Positions 1 to 13,200 of a DNA stretch of 64,000 bases are shown here, in pieces (positions within the stretch are counted from its first letter, which is position 1; the number at the start of each line of letters is the position of its first letter). A program made the translations under genes and the position numbers. The stretch spans positions 15,004,001 through 15,068,000 of the forward strand of contig OZ176050.1 in the NCBI GenBank assembly GCA_964247055.1, written 5' to 3'. This DNA is from Paragordius varius (Eukaryota; Nematomorpha). The notes beneath the pieces are model-generated. The model saw nothing but the letters and a program-made list of their open reading frames with translations, ran no database searches and was not told the origin of the DNA.

Positions 1-619
1 AATATCCAGCATTTTTCAATATTTTTTGTACTCGGTTCATTAATGTTATAAATAGTAAAACATAATACTCGTAACCAATATTGTTTTTCAAAATTAAACA
101 GATACTTTTTTAAAACTTGAATACAACACATTCATTTTAGTCCTTCAATTCATGCGGTATAGAAGGAATAAATCTGGGGTATTTAGATACCCCAATTTGT
201 ATCAAAGTGTTAAACCTTAATTTTTCCTATATTAGCTATTCAATAACGATGGTAATATATTAATTAATCGTTAGTAATATATGTATCTACTTCACACCTT
301 GCAATATTAAATCAAGAGTTATATTAAAAAGAATGAAGATTTTAAAGTATGGTTGTCTTTTAGAAAAAATATTTGTCTTTATATTTTTACGTTTTGTCCG
401 TATAATTTGAATTTTTACTGTAAGTGTTTTGCCATGTTTTAATCCCATTTATTTTTATTGTTTAATTTTGAACAAGATTGGAATATCCAACGACCCCAAT
501 CTGGCGAAGAATTAAAATGAATGCGTTGTATCCAATTGTAAACCCTAAAATATTTTATAATACAAGCGTGGTGCGCACATTCATCCATGTGTTAATTATT
601 TAAATTAATTTAAATTAAC
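1..619. repeat. Family B repeat (copy 1) with a family A fragment inside
   Basis: This stretch upstream of the alpha-mannosidase start has no gene. Positions 119-222 and 489-542 are the two arms of a family B element (the TACAACACATTCATTTTAG arm and its reverse complement near 510-530), also seen at 43449-44720 and 55307-55891. The core between them is mostly missing or replaced: 300-421 is the right half of a family A element, ending in the TTTTTACTG terminus. The promoter of the downstream gene must lie in or next to these repeats. Confidence 0.6.
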
Positions 620-1631
620 ATGTTAACTATGCAAATATATTTATTATTTCTCATCAGTATAATATCTCCTTCAATATATCTGGCTAAAGATTGTTCTTAC
701 ACCAAAGTAATTAAAGGCTTTTTATGTGTATCTTAGAAATGCAATCCAACCAATCCAAACATGATAAATATTCATTTGATACCGCATACCCACGATGATG
801 CTGGTTGGCTTAAAACTGTAGATCAATATTACATTGGAAGTTTGATTAGCTAATTATACAAAAAATAAAAAAATTTGAATCCCGAATTCATATAAAAACT
901 TTTTATATAAGGTCGAAAATCAATTGATTCCGCCGGCGTGCAATACATTATCGATTCGGTTATGCATGAATTGTATCAAAACCCAACCCGGAAATTTTCG
1001 TACGTTGAAGGCAGTTTTATGCAAAGATGGTTGGCTAATCACGATACTCAACGACATCAGATTCAAAACCTTGTGGATGATGGTTAATTTAATTTTTTCT
1101 TTAAAACAATTTTCAAACTTTTTAGAAATCCCAATTTTAAAATCCAAATATTTTTTGTTTAGGTCGATTGGAAATTTTATCGGGTGGTTGGGTCATGAAT
1201 GATGAAGCATGTGCTCATTACAGTGATATCATAACACAAATGACACTAGGTTTCAAAATTTACAAGGATGCGTTTGGAGGTATTTTATTTTTTTTATTTT
1301 TAATTTTTGGTGATTTTTTCTAAAATATGAATAATTTTTGTTTTTTATCCAATTATATTTTTATTCATTGAAAAATTCAAGCATTTTAATGTTAAAATAA
1401 TGACCAGATGTATATCTCATAGTGCATACAATGTAATTTGTTTTTGTGTTAAAAATACTTAAAAAAATTAAGATTTTTTGCAATTTAGATATATATGATT
1501 GATTTATGAAATAATAAGAACTTTGGCTGTTTATTCAATTTAAAAAGAAACGCGGAAAAAATGTTTTATTATATAGGTAATTAAATACATATCCTACTTG
1601 TATAATATTTAAGCATGTCAAAAGGTAAAGT

Positions 1632-1666
<35 letters not shown>

Positions 1667-4600
1667 TAATTATTTTTTGATTAGTTCCATATATTACAAT
1701 AATTTGTTTTAATTTGCAATTAACGTATAAAATAAATATATACATTTTTTTTCAAAAGTTATATATATTAAAATCGATATATATATATATATATATATAC
1801 AAGGAATATTGATTTAGGTGTTGTTTTACAGACAACTTTAATTTTGGCTTATTATATAATATATTCAAAAATCAAAAATTTTTTAATATATTTTAAACCA
1901 TATATTAAAAAATAATTTTAAGCTGAACATATGGTACTGTTTCTAAAAAAATTATATTTATTATAAAAAAGAATAATTTTACAAGCCGTGGTAAAATGAG
2001 AGAATCTTAAGTGAATTAATATTTTATATGATATGACCACATAGAAGTGAAAATTTTACAATAAATAAGGAATATTGAGTAAAACTTAAATCTTCTAAAC
2101 TCTTTCGTAATGTTAAAATGATTGGTATGTTGTTCAGTAAAGAGAAATATTATTGATTGGGTGAAGTTTAATAAAACTAAATATACGTAAAAAATTAACC
2201 AAGTAAACAATTCATTTTTTTAAAAAAACTTTCATAATAATATGGCTGGTTACTATATATGACATATAATATCTTTCCAATGCAAATCGAACTGTACAAT
2301 CGTTCCCAAATCTTGCCGTAATATTTTACTTAAGTAATTAATACATTTATATCATGTCTTAAGTTATTTAAATCTGCATTTATATTCATATGGCGACTTG
2401 GGATATTCGTTAAAGCAATCAGTTTTATTAACTGAAATATTCTTATTTGCATTTATTTGCGGTTGGATGAACTTATATATATATATATATATATATATTG
2501 TCAGTTTGACCCCTTAAAAATTAAAGAGTTGCTATTTCTTTCAATTCCCTTCTACGTTTACCAGACTCCTTCTTTACAGTGTATCCAGTCATCTTAACAT
2601 TGGTCTTCCTTTTTTTTTCGCTTCAACTTTTCCAAAAATTAAATCCTTCTTAAATGTGACATATGTGAACTTTCTTTTTATTATACCTTTCATTAAGCGA
2701 CTCTCAATATTAAATTTTTCTCTTATTGTGTCATTCTTAACCTTGTTAGTGCATCTCATATTCAACCACATTTAAATCCTTTATTTTATCATTCTGTTTT
2801 AGTGTCGAACTATTATATGTTGCCACCGGAAAAACCATGAATTTCATCACTATCTTTTTGGTTTACACATAGTGATATCTTTACTTTTCCATAATTTAGT
2901 CAACTCGACAAATACATTTTTTTACAACGAAAAATTTTTTATATACCATTTAAACTTTAATCTTACCTTACAACAATTCAAATTCACCCTTAAATTTACT
3001 TCCTAAAATAGATTATATATTGTTTAGGATTAAAAATTATTTACATTTTATATTTGCTAGCAAATTAAATTTTGTTTAAAATTAATATATTACTGAAAAA
3101 AATTATAAACTTTGCGATAAACATATATTTATATTAATAATGAGTTATATTAGTTCGAAAACACAATTTATTTTTAGGGGGAATTTGAATTGGTTGAGGG
3201 TGAATTAAATTGTAAATGGTATATTTGAGTTTTTTTTAAATTTTACACCCTATTTTTTGCCGCCATACTAGGTATGTTTTTTTAATTTCATTTTCTTGTT
3301 TGCCAGTTTGGGTTCCATACCCAATTAATAAATATTATTCATTGCCTAATCATGGCAATCAAAAATATATTATATTTATAAAAGAGTTTTAGTTTTTGTT
3401 TGACTAGGTTTGATAAATATAAAATAAAGCTATTACAATCTTGTAAAATATAGATTCGTTAAAAAAAATTAAGAATTAAACTTTAAAAATTAAGCATTAA
3501 GTTCCCTGGAAATTTAGATTTTATGTCATCTTTAAAGAAAAAATAACTGATGATATACTAATAATTACTGCTATTTAGCCACATATTGTTGATATAATAT
3601 TAAATTCACAGTAAAACTAAAATTACAAAACGTGAAAATATAAAGGCAAATATTTTTTTTCAAAAAGACAACTCCATACATTTCAAACCTTATTTCATCC
3701 TATATAAGCTATTTAATTATAATTAATTATAATATATAAAATTGATTGTGTTACCAATATATATTTCAATAACACACTTTTTACCATTCACACAATGAGT
3801 TATATTTTGAAAAAATGGACTTTTTAAAAAAGGGGTTTTTTTTTGGGGGGGGGGGGAATATTTGTCTTTATATTTTTACATTTTGTCCATGGTATGATTT
3901 CAATTTTTACTGTGTTTTACTTTTTATGCGCCTTTTTCGATTTTTAACATAAGTAACTGATTGCTAATTTTTTATAACTATATACTATTCCCATAGAGTA
4001 TATAGAGCAAAGGGAAATAATATTGGTTTATATTAAGTTAGTTCGCTTTTTATCGTTATAACCTAATAGTAAAACTCCTTGCTATCATGGCAATATTTCA
4101 TAAAAAATTAGCAATTTATACTTTATCACACCTTAAATGTAAAAAATATTCTTTAAATATTTATAATCTTATTATAATTTTTTGTGATATAGAATGTGGA
4201 ATACCACGTACTGGTTGGCAAATTGATCCTTTCGGGCACAGTGCGGCCCAAGCTGATCTATTCACCCGTTTTGGGTTTGATGGAACTTTTTATGGACGCG
4301 TTTCTGATACGCTCAAGGATTGGCGTTCAAGGAATCGAAGCCTGGAATTTTTGTGGCATTATATGCCTGATTGTACTACATATTTAGATTTTTGAGTTTT
4401 TTAGAATTTTAAGTTAGTTATTAGTCTTAAAAGTTTGATGGGATGATTATTAAAAACAAGTTTCTAAAAAATTGGCGATATTTGAAATCTAAGCCTTGAA
4501 TTTTTGTGGCATTACATGCCACATTGTAAAATATTTGTCGGAGTTTTTTGCGGCTTTATTTAAAGTTTTAGTTTTAAATTTAAAGTTTTAGTATTTTAAA

Positions 4601-5987
4601 TTATTTTTGGTTTATATAAATGTATAGATAACCTATTTTTTAATTTTTTGACTCTTATATCTCGATTGGTAAGTCTTAACACCTATAAGGATTGGGTGTT
4701 TTTTACCTGTTATCTACATTATTCCCTAATCATTTTTAATTTAATAAATGACTTTTGCAATGGTAGTTTATTGGTTTATAAGCTTAATAATTTTCAATAA
4801 TATAACCATTATTATATACCATTAACAATTCAAATTTACCCTCAAAATGTGTTTGTCAAGATTAAAATACTTATATTTTATTTTTTTTTAAAAAAAATTT
4901 TTTTAAATTAAAATAATGCTGAAAAAATAATAAGCTATGCAATAAAAATAAATATTATATTAATAATGAGTTATATTAGTTCGAAAACACATAATTTATT
5001 TTTAAGGTGATTTTGAATTGTTCAAGGATGAATTTAAATTGTTCGAGGATGAATTTGAACTGTAAATGAATAAATATGTACTCTAAAATGATATACCATT
5101 TACAATTCAAATTCACCCTTAATATTCACCCTAACAATTCAAATTTATTCTTGAACAATTCAAATTCACCCTCAAATAAAATATATGTTTTTTGAAATAA
5201 AAAATTACCTATATTTTTTTATATTTTAAAAAAGGAAATTACGAAAATTAATATAATACGGAAAAAATAAACTATGCCATAAAGATAAATTTCATATTAA
5301 TAATGAGTTATATTAGTTCGAACACACAAAATTTATTTTTAGGAAGGATGAATTTGAATTGTTCAAGGGTTAAACTGTAAAGGAATAATATTTTTTTTAT
5401 GTATGCTAATGATATATTTATGTTTTCTTTTCTAGTTGATACATTGTATGAGACGCCAGAAAATGTTTCAAATGTAATTTCTAATACTAACATTGATACT
5501 AAAACTTGGGAATTATTTATTGGAATCCTGCCTAACTTGTATCAACCGCCTACAGGATTTTGTTTTGATATTTTTTGTAATGATGAGCCTATACAGGTAG
5601 GTTTTTACCTTTTTTAATATAATTTTGACATATAACTAACTATATTACTTTTTTATGTCGTTAAAACTAGTAATGTAAAAATATTATTTGAAAAAATTAA
5701 TGATAAAGTCTAACGGGTTTTTTCCCCTATTTTTTTATCAGTTGAAATACGGTTTTTTTGATTTCTTATAACGCTTTCTACAATGATAAATTTGTACTCT
5801 GTTTGATAAATTTATATGTTTTATAGACAATTAGGGAACTGGATTTCGCTTAGTTTTTCAGACAATCAAGTTTTAAAACACTTTATTTGGCTTAAAATTG
5901 AAAAAATATAAGCAATTTTTTTGACAAAAAGACAATGTTAATATTTTTAATCAAAAAAAAGAAATTTAACATTTTTTCGGTTTTTTA

Positions 5988-6021
<34 letters not shown>

Positions 6022-9000
6022 TGTATTTTAGGATAGGTTTTCAAAATTAATTTTTTTAGCTATTTAATTTTTAAAATTAATTTTAATTGCAAAATTGAGA
6101 GAATTACACATATATATTATAAAATTTATTAAAAATTAAGTTGAAATGCGTATATTATTAAAAAATAATTTTTAATTTTCGACTTTTATTGTAAAGTCTT
6201 TATCGAAAAAAAATTGAAAGGAATTGAATTCCAAATTTATTTTTCAAAATTTTTATTTAAATTGCTTTAAATAATTTAAAATATAAATATAATTCTCAGG
6301 ATGATATAACACTCAAAGATTACAACGTGGAAGAAAGGATTGAATCATTTTTGAACCAAATGATAAGTCAGGCGCGAATGTATGATACAAATCACCTGAT
6401 CGTCACCATGGGAAGCGATTTCCATTATCAAGCTGCGGGCAATTGGTTTGCCAATTTAGATCGACTCATTAAACATATCAATCGAAAGGTTTTTTGATAT
6501 TAAAATATTCTTTTTTAAAACTTTAAAATACTTTTTTAGCAATTAATTAGGCAACATTATTTGATTTAAAAGCTTAAAACTTCTTTTTTTAATGTGTAAA
6601 GCTTTTTTGATAATTGAAAATACAGTAAAAATTAAAATTATACGGACAAAACGTAAAAATATAAAGACAAATACTTTTTTTCTAAAAGACAACTACCATA
6701 CTTTTTGAATCTTCATTTTTTTGAATATAACTCTTTTAAAAGTGTGAATTAGTTATATATATCAATCAATCGATATTTTACCATCGTTATTAAAATAGAT
6801 AAAAAATTAAGGTTTTAAAAAGTATGGTTGTCTTTTAAAATAAAAAACATATTTGCCTTTAGAATTTTACGTTTTGTCCGTATAATTTTATTTTTTACTG
6901 CATTTCAAATTAAAAATATGCCATTTAAACCTTAAACATTTTAAATTAATCCCTAAATATTTTTGGAATATTATTTAAAGGGAAACCTTGTAAGATGAAA
7001 ATTTTTCATAAATATTCAACTATACCATAAATAACTCTTTAAAATTTCCTATCCATAATAAGATTACCCCAAAAAGGAAAACACACAAACTATATTATAT
7101 TTTTATGGGGTGAATTTGACATGTTTGTTCGAGGGTTTCTATTGAGATTAGTTATTGAAAAATATTTTATCATATCAAATCATAAAATTTTAGCGAACTA
7201 AAAATGGATCCGATATTCAATTCAATGCCCTTTACAGTACACCCGGTTGCTACCTATACGCTTTGAATGAAGCTAAAAATGGTGGTCAATCGACGACCAG
7301 CAAAACGTTTGACAAATCTCAAAAAATTAGGACAAATAAAACGCTCTTGAAAAGTATTTTACATTTACAAAAACGGACTTAAAACACAAAAAATATAAGG
7401 ACAAATGCTTCTTTTTTTCTAACTGAACCTCAAACGTTGATTTTTCTTTATAAATTTTGCAATTATAATTGTAAAATATATGTTATTGATTGCAATATAG
7501 ATATATAGATATATAATTATTACTTTGAAATTTTAAACAATGATATATCTTAAATAAATCAAGATTTAAAAATTATGGTTGTATTTTATAAAAAAATATT
7601 TGTCTTTTTATTTTTACGTTTTACCTAGATAATTTCAATTTTTACTGTATATTATAGTTTATTTTAATATGAATAAAACTATCGAGGGAGGAAATTTAAA
7701 ACTTCACCTTAATAATTAGTATGTTTTTTTATTAAATACTAACAACAATAAATATTAATTTAATTCCCACATTTTAACGGGTATTATATCAAATTTCAAC
7801 GAATTTTGATTGACGAATTTAATCAAAATCAATATAACTTTTTATGATTTTTCAAATTTAATATACCTATATATTAACCTTAGAAAATAATGGGACCGCC
7901 TTTGTACCCTTAACACGGAATTTGGCAGATCCTACAATTAATTATAGCAGCAGTTGGCCTCAAAAATTTGCGGGTGATTTTTTTCCCCTTCAAAATTATT
8001 ATACGAATGTTTGGACGGGTTATTTCACTAGTCGGCCTACCCTTAAAGGCATGATTCGAGATGCTAGTCGATTTTTACATGTAAGACTCCTTTTGTAAGA
8101 CTTAAACTATTGAGAGTTTTCTTTTTTAACACGCGTGTGGCATTTCAAACTATTTCTATGGCTCATGAGAGATAAATTTCAATTACCAATTTTTTAGCAC
8201 GAAATTTAAACATAAAATTATATATGAAAAAAAGTATCTTTTGTAATGTAACTTATATAGTTTTGAGCTGTGAAATAGTTAAAACATTCAATATTGTAAC
8301 ATAAAGGTTTATAAAAATTAGTTACCAAATTTTTTTTAACCTTAAAGAAAAAACATTGAATACGGACAAAAGATAAAAATATAAAAAAACATTGTCTTAA
8401 AAGATCACTTTACTTTTTTTTCATATAATATACCAAACTCCTTGTTTAAAATTGCAAAGTATGAAACAGAAATGTACAGTGGTGACACAATCAATTACTA
8501 AACAATTGTAATAAAATAACTTGTATGCGAAAAATTAGGGTTTTATGTCTTTTGGAAGTAATCTATAAAAAGTGCACAGTCTTTTGCAAAAAAATGTCTT
8601 TATTTTTACGTTTTGTCCGTATAATTTCAATTTTAATCTATATATATATATTTATATATATGTAGAAAGGCCAAAATTATTCCTTTTAACTGCTTTTCCC
8701 TATAAAACCCCCCTCCCCCCTTTACCTTTTTTAAAACACATTTCGCAGATTTGTCGGGCATTTGACGTACTAGCCGATCTAATGGCCAGGACTGCTCAAG
8801 TGAGAGCACTTGAGAAGGCAGTTTCTTTAACTCAACACCACGATGCTGTTACAGGAACTGCAAAGCAAGCTGTAACTTTTGATTACATGCAAAGACTGCA
8901 TGAAGCTAAACAAGGCTGTGAAGTATGTGCTAAATTTTTTGAGTTTTAAATTGATATTTTTTGATTGGAGTTAGAATTTGATTTTGTGTGATTGTTAGAG

Positions 9001-9338
9001 CAAAAAATTCGAATTATATGAATGGGCGAAAAAAGACGTAAAAATATAAAGATAAATTTTCCTTTATAAATCTTTATTTTGTTTTAAGTATAACTCATTG
9101 TTTTAAACTATGGATGATGAAATAGAGATTTACACAATATATAATACGCATTTTAAATTGAATGATTTTAAAGGTAAATGTTTAAAAAAGTATGGTGGCT
9201 GTCATTTATAAAACCATTTAGCCTTTAAATTTTTACGTGCCGCATATAATTTCAACACACTAATTATGCAATATATTTGATTTTATTTGAAATTTTGTGG
9301 GGAAATTGATTTAAGTAAGTTTCTCGTTTCCATTTTTG

Positions 9339-9370
<32 letters not shown>

Positions 9371-9952
9371 CAAAAAATCCTATGTGTATATGAGACGTTT
9401 AAATTAAATTAAATTAGATTTATATGATTGAGTTTTATTTCTATTTTAATTTAATTTGCAATATCGATTTGGTTTTTTAAATGATTTATATCCATGGTGA
9501 TTTCTTGTTATTTCAATTAAAATTTGTTTTCTAGGAATTAGAAAGTTACTCAATAATAAAAATTTAATAATTTTATTTTATTAGATAGTGTTTTGCTATT
9601 TTTTGCAAATAAAAACATATTGTTATGAATACGTATTGAAAATAACGGTTACAAAATATAGATCCATAAAATATTTTTATTGAAAATTTTTAACTATTAG
9701 TACAATTATAATTAAATTATATCTTGAATCATTGAATAGGAAGTTATTGAAGAAGCCTTACAAACCCTAAACATAGTTCATGAGAATCAAAAAGTTGAAT
9801 TTTGTCATTTACTTAATATAAGCATTTGTCCAGCCACCACAAGTTTAGGAGGCTCTCAATCTCAACAAAAGGTACTATGCCTTTTTTTCATTTTAGAAAT
9901 GGATAAAAATTTATTTATTATAAAACATCAATAAATTAATATTTTCATTCTT

Positions 9953-9983
<31 letters not shown>

Positions 9984-10205
9984 TGAAAAGTAATGTTATA
10001 ACTTTTTAGAATTTTTTTCTTTTTCAAGGGTGATAAATATTATAAATTATTCCTAGTTTAGTATATATACCCAACTGTAAAACTTAATAATCGTTAAATA
10101 TTAATGGAATCAAACATATATTTTAATATCTTTTTTTAGGGTTTATGAATTTAAGTTTGTGAAATTAAGGGTAAAATTTTAATAAGATAAAATTACAGTT
10201 AAACC

Positions 10206-10247
<42 letters not shown>

Positions 10248-13200
10248 TATAGTAAAAATTGAAAACTTTTTAAATCATGATTTATTTCGATATAACTCAT
10301 TGTTTTAATTGTCAAAGTGTGAAATAGATATATATATATATATATATATATAACTAACACAATCAATTCTTTATTTTACAATTGTAACTAAATAGCTTAT
10401 AAAAGAAAAATTAAAGTTTAACAAAGTATGGTGGTTGTCTTTTAGAAAAACATATTTGTATATTTTTACGTTTTGTCCTTTCGTATAATTATTTTAAATT
10501 TTACTGTACTTATAAAATAAATTTTAGTTAACCTTATTAATGTACAATCCATTGGCTTGGGATGTGTCCACCCATTTTGAAATACCTATCGTCTCTGGTG
10601 CAGATATAAGGCTTCTTGATGATCAAGATTCTCAAATCTCTATACAAGTTGCTTTTGTTGCTTTTTTTGTTTTTTAGATTTTTTTAAAAAAAATATTTTT
10701 AAATTATGATTTACTGGATAACTTTGTGAATAATAAATGTATGATAAAATATGGAAACCTGGGTTTTTACCAATTATAAATATCCTTTAATAACCATTAA
10801 TGTATGATATTATCATAAATTTTAAAATTAATTCTCTTTAAATAGATGAGGTTTCTTTCTTTGAAAAAATAATATTTTTCATATTTTAAACGGTATTAAT
10901 TATTTTTTTAAATATTGGACTAAATTTCTAGAAAATAGAGAGTTGCGTTTGCTATGTGTAAATTTAAAAAATAACTCTTTTCTTATACATATAAAGCCAA
11001 CATATTTTGGGTATTTTTCTTTAACTATTAGTTTGTATATGCCCTTAGTAACTTAATGTTTTAAAACGCGCTGTCAAAATATTTATATGGGAATCAATAT
11101 AAAATATTAAGCAAAAAATAATAAAAATTTTCAAAAAATGAGATTTTAATAAACTTTAGCGTTATAAACTCTATTTAATTATATATTTTTAGTTAACACA
11201 ACTTTAACTTTTGATATATCTTATTTTGTGCAGATATCCGATATACCAGAATCCGTCCTACGTATCCCTGAACGTAAAAACCACAATGGTGATTTAAGGA
11301 AACAATCACCGTCTTCATATATAAATTCTCCTCAAACTGTTGAAAGAATAGATGAATATGATCGGATTTTAACAACCTATAAATACAGAAATTTTCCCCT
11401 CTCACCCGGCGAACGAGCGCATTTCCTATCAAATTTACCAACGCAAAGTTTAATTTTTCCAGCAAAGCTACCAGCTATGAGTGTTACAGCCTACCATTTA
11501 TATTATCAACAACAAAGTAGTAATAGAGATAATAAAGATAGTATAAATCAAATTAGAAAACGGAAACAGGGGTAATAATTTTTTGGCCTAAAACAATATT
11601 TGATTCAAAGCAAGGGTGTCCGACACGCGGCATATTCAATTTAACCTAATAAAACTTAAAAAACCATAATCTTTAAAAATTATTACACAAAATCCTTGTA
11701 AATTAATATTATAACAAATTTTTTTTTATTATATATAAGAAGTTTTTCCAAACTTAAGCAACCAGCAAGCAAAAATTGGTGTACTAAATAGTAATTTTGT
11801 CTCATAATAATAACACTTTTTACAAATTTTACATATAATATTTTTGATTTCGGCTTGCTAAGTTTTTGGAATCTAAAATGTGGCCCTCGAAGCCATTTAT
11901 GTTGAACACTCTTTAAAAGGTTAGTTCAATTTCACCCTTGAATGTTCGAATTCACACTCTAACAATATAAATTCACTCTAAGAATAAATATATGTTTTCG
12001 GGAAAATATAACTAACTTATCATTAATATGAAATATATTCTTATGGCATATTTAGTTTTTTTTTCGTATTTTAAAATTAAACAAAATTTTATATTTTAAG
12101 CATATTGTAAAATAAAGGTAATTTTTAATCTTAAAAAACTAGGGTGAATTTAAATTTGAGGGTGAATTGTTTAATTGTGAATTTGAATTGTTTAAGCGTG
12201 AATTAGAATTGTAAATGGTATATATAGTTTTTTCAAAACTTTTTTATAAAAAAAATTAAGATTTTATAAAAATATTTTTCTGTTTTACATAAAAATAATT
12301 GTTTATCAATGTAATTAATATATTAATAACTCCTGTCTAATTTGATTAAATTGTCCAGTGTTGTCCTTATTTTATATATATATATATATATATATTAAAA
12401 TATATACGGACAAAACGTATTAATATGACAAATATTTTTTTTAAAAACATTCATACTTTTCAAAACTTCAATTTTTTTTATAGAAGCTATTTAGTTAAAT
12501 TGTAAAATATAGAATTGATTGTGGTATTATATAACTCTATTTCACACTTTGCTATTTAAAACAATGAGTTTTATTGATATAAATATAGATTTAAAAAGCA
12601 GGAGTGGTATTAAGAAAAAAATATTTGTCTTTATATTATTGCGGTCCGCAAAATTTCAGTTTTTACTGTACATATTGAATAATCAATAATTATTAATATT
12701 TATTGTAATGTAAAAATTAGTTTATCAGATGTGGTTGATGATCCGCAAAGTTATGTGTTGGAAAACTCAGTAACTCTTTACTTATTTACTTACTTACTTA
12801 CATTTTTATATGACAAACATATATATTGCTATTTTTTTTCTTAAAATTAAATATTAAAATTATTAACATTTAAAGTAAAGAGCAAATATATTGGTTAAAT
12901 TCCATGAAAAACTTTAAAAGTATACATTATTTTTTATATCTGTACCAACTTTAACCCAATATTATTACTCTTACATATTTAACCGTAAAAAGCGAAAAGG
13001 CAAAGCATAAAGGTTAAAATATAGTATATTTTCTACTAAGAAAAAGAAAGCCATATCTATTTATAATTTTTCGTAATGTAGTCTATCTATCGTTTAGGTA
13101 AAAAAATAAGGTAGTATACAGATGTAAAATTGATACAAATTATAAATTTATAATTTTTAATTGATATCACTTAGGCATAATAAAATAAAGTATGCATTTT

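Larger units (their letters stand above)
1279..4192. other. Large alpha-mannosidase intron 4, AT-rich
   Basis: This 2.9-kb intron holds (TA)n runs near 1632-1660, 1778-1800 and 2474-2500, a family C element at 2942-3226 and a family A element at 3609-3912. A T-run followed by a G-run sits near 3835-3857 inside that family A copy. No coding segment was recognised in the rest. Confidence 0.5.

Noticed and set aside
11516-11579. Continuation of alpha-mannosidase exon 13 to the GGGGTAATAA donor
   Set aside because: That donor gives a phase that runs into a stop in exon 14. Earlier donors at 11516, 11519 or 11540 keep frame.
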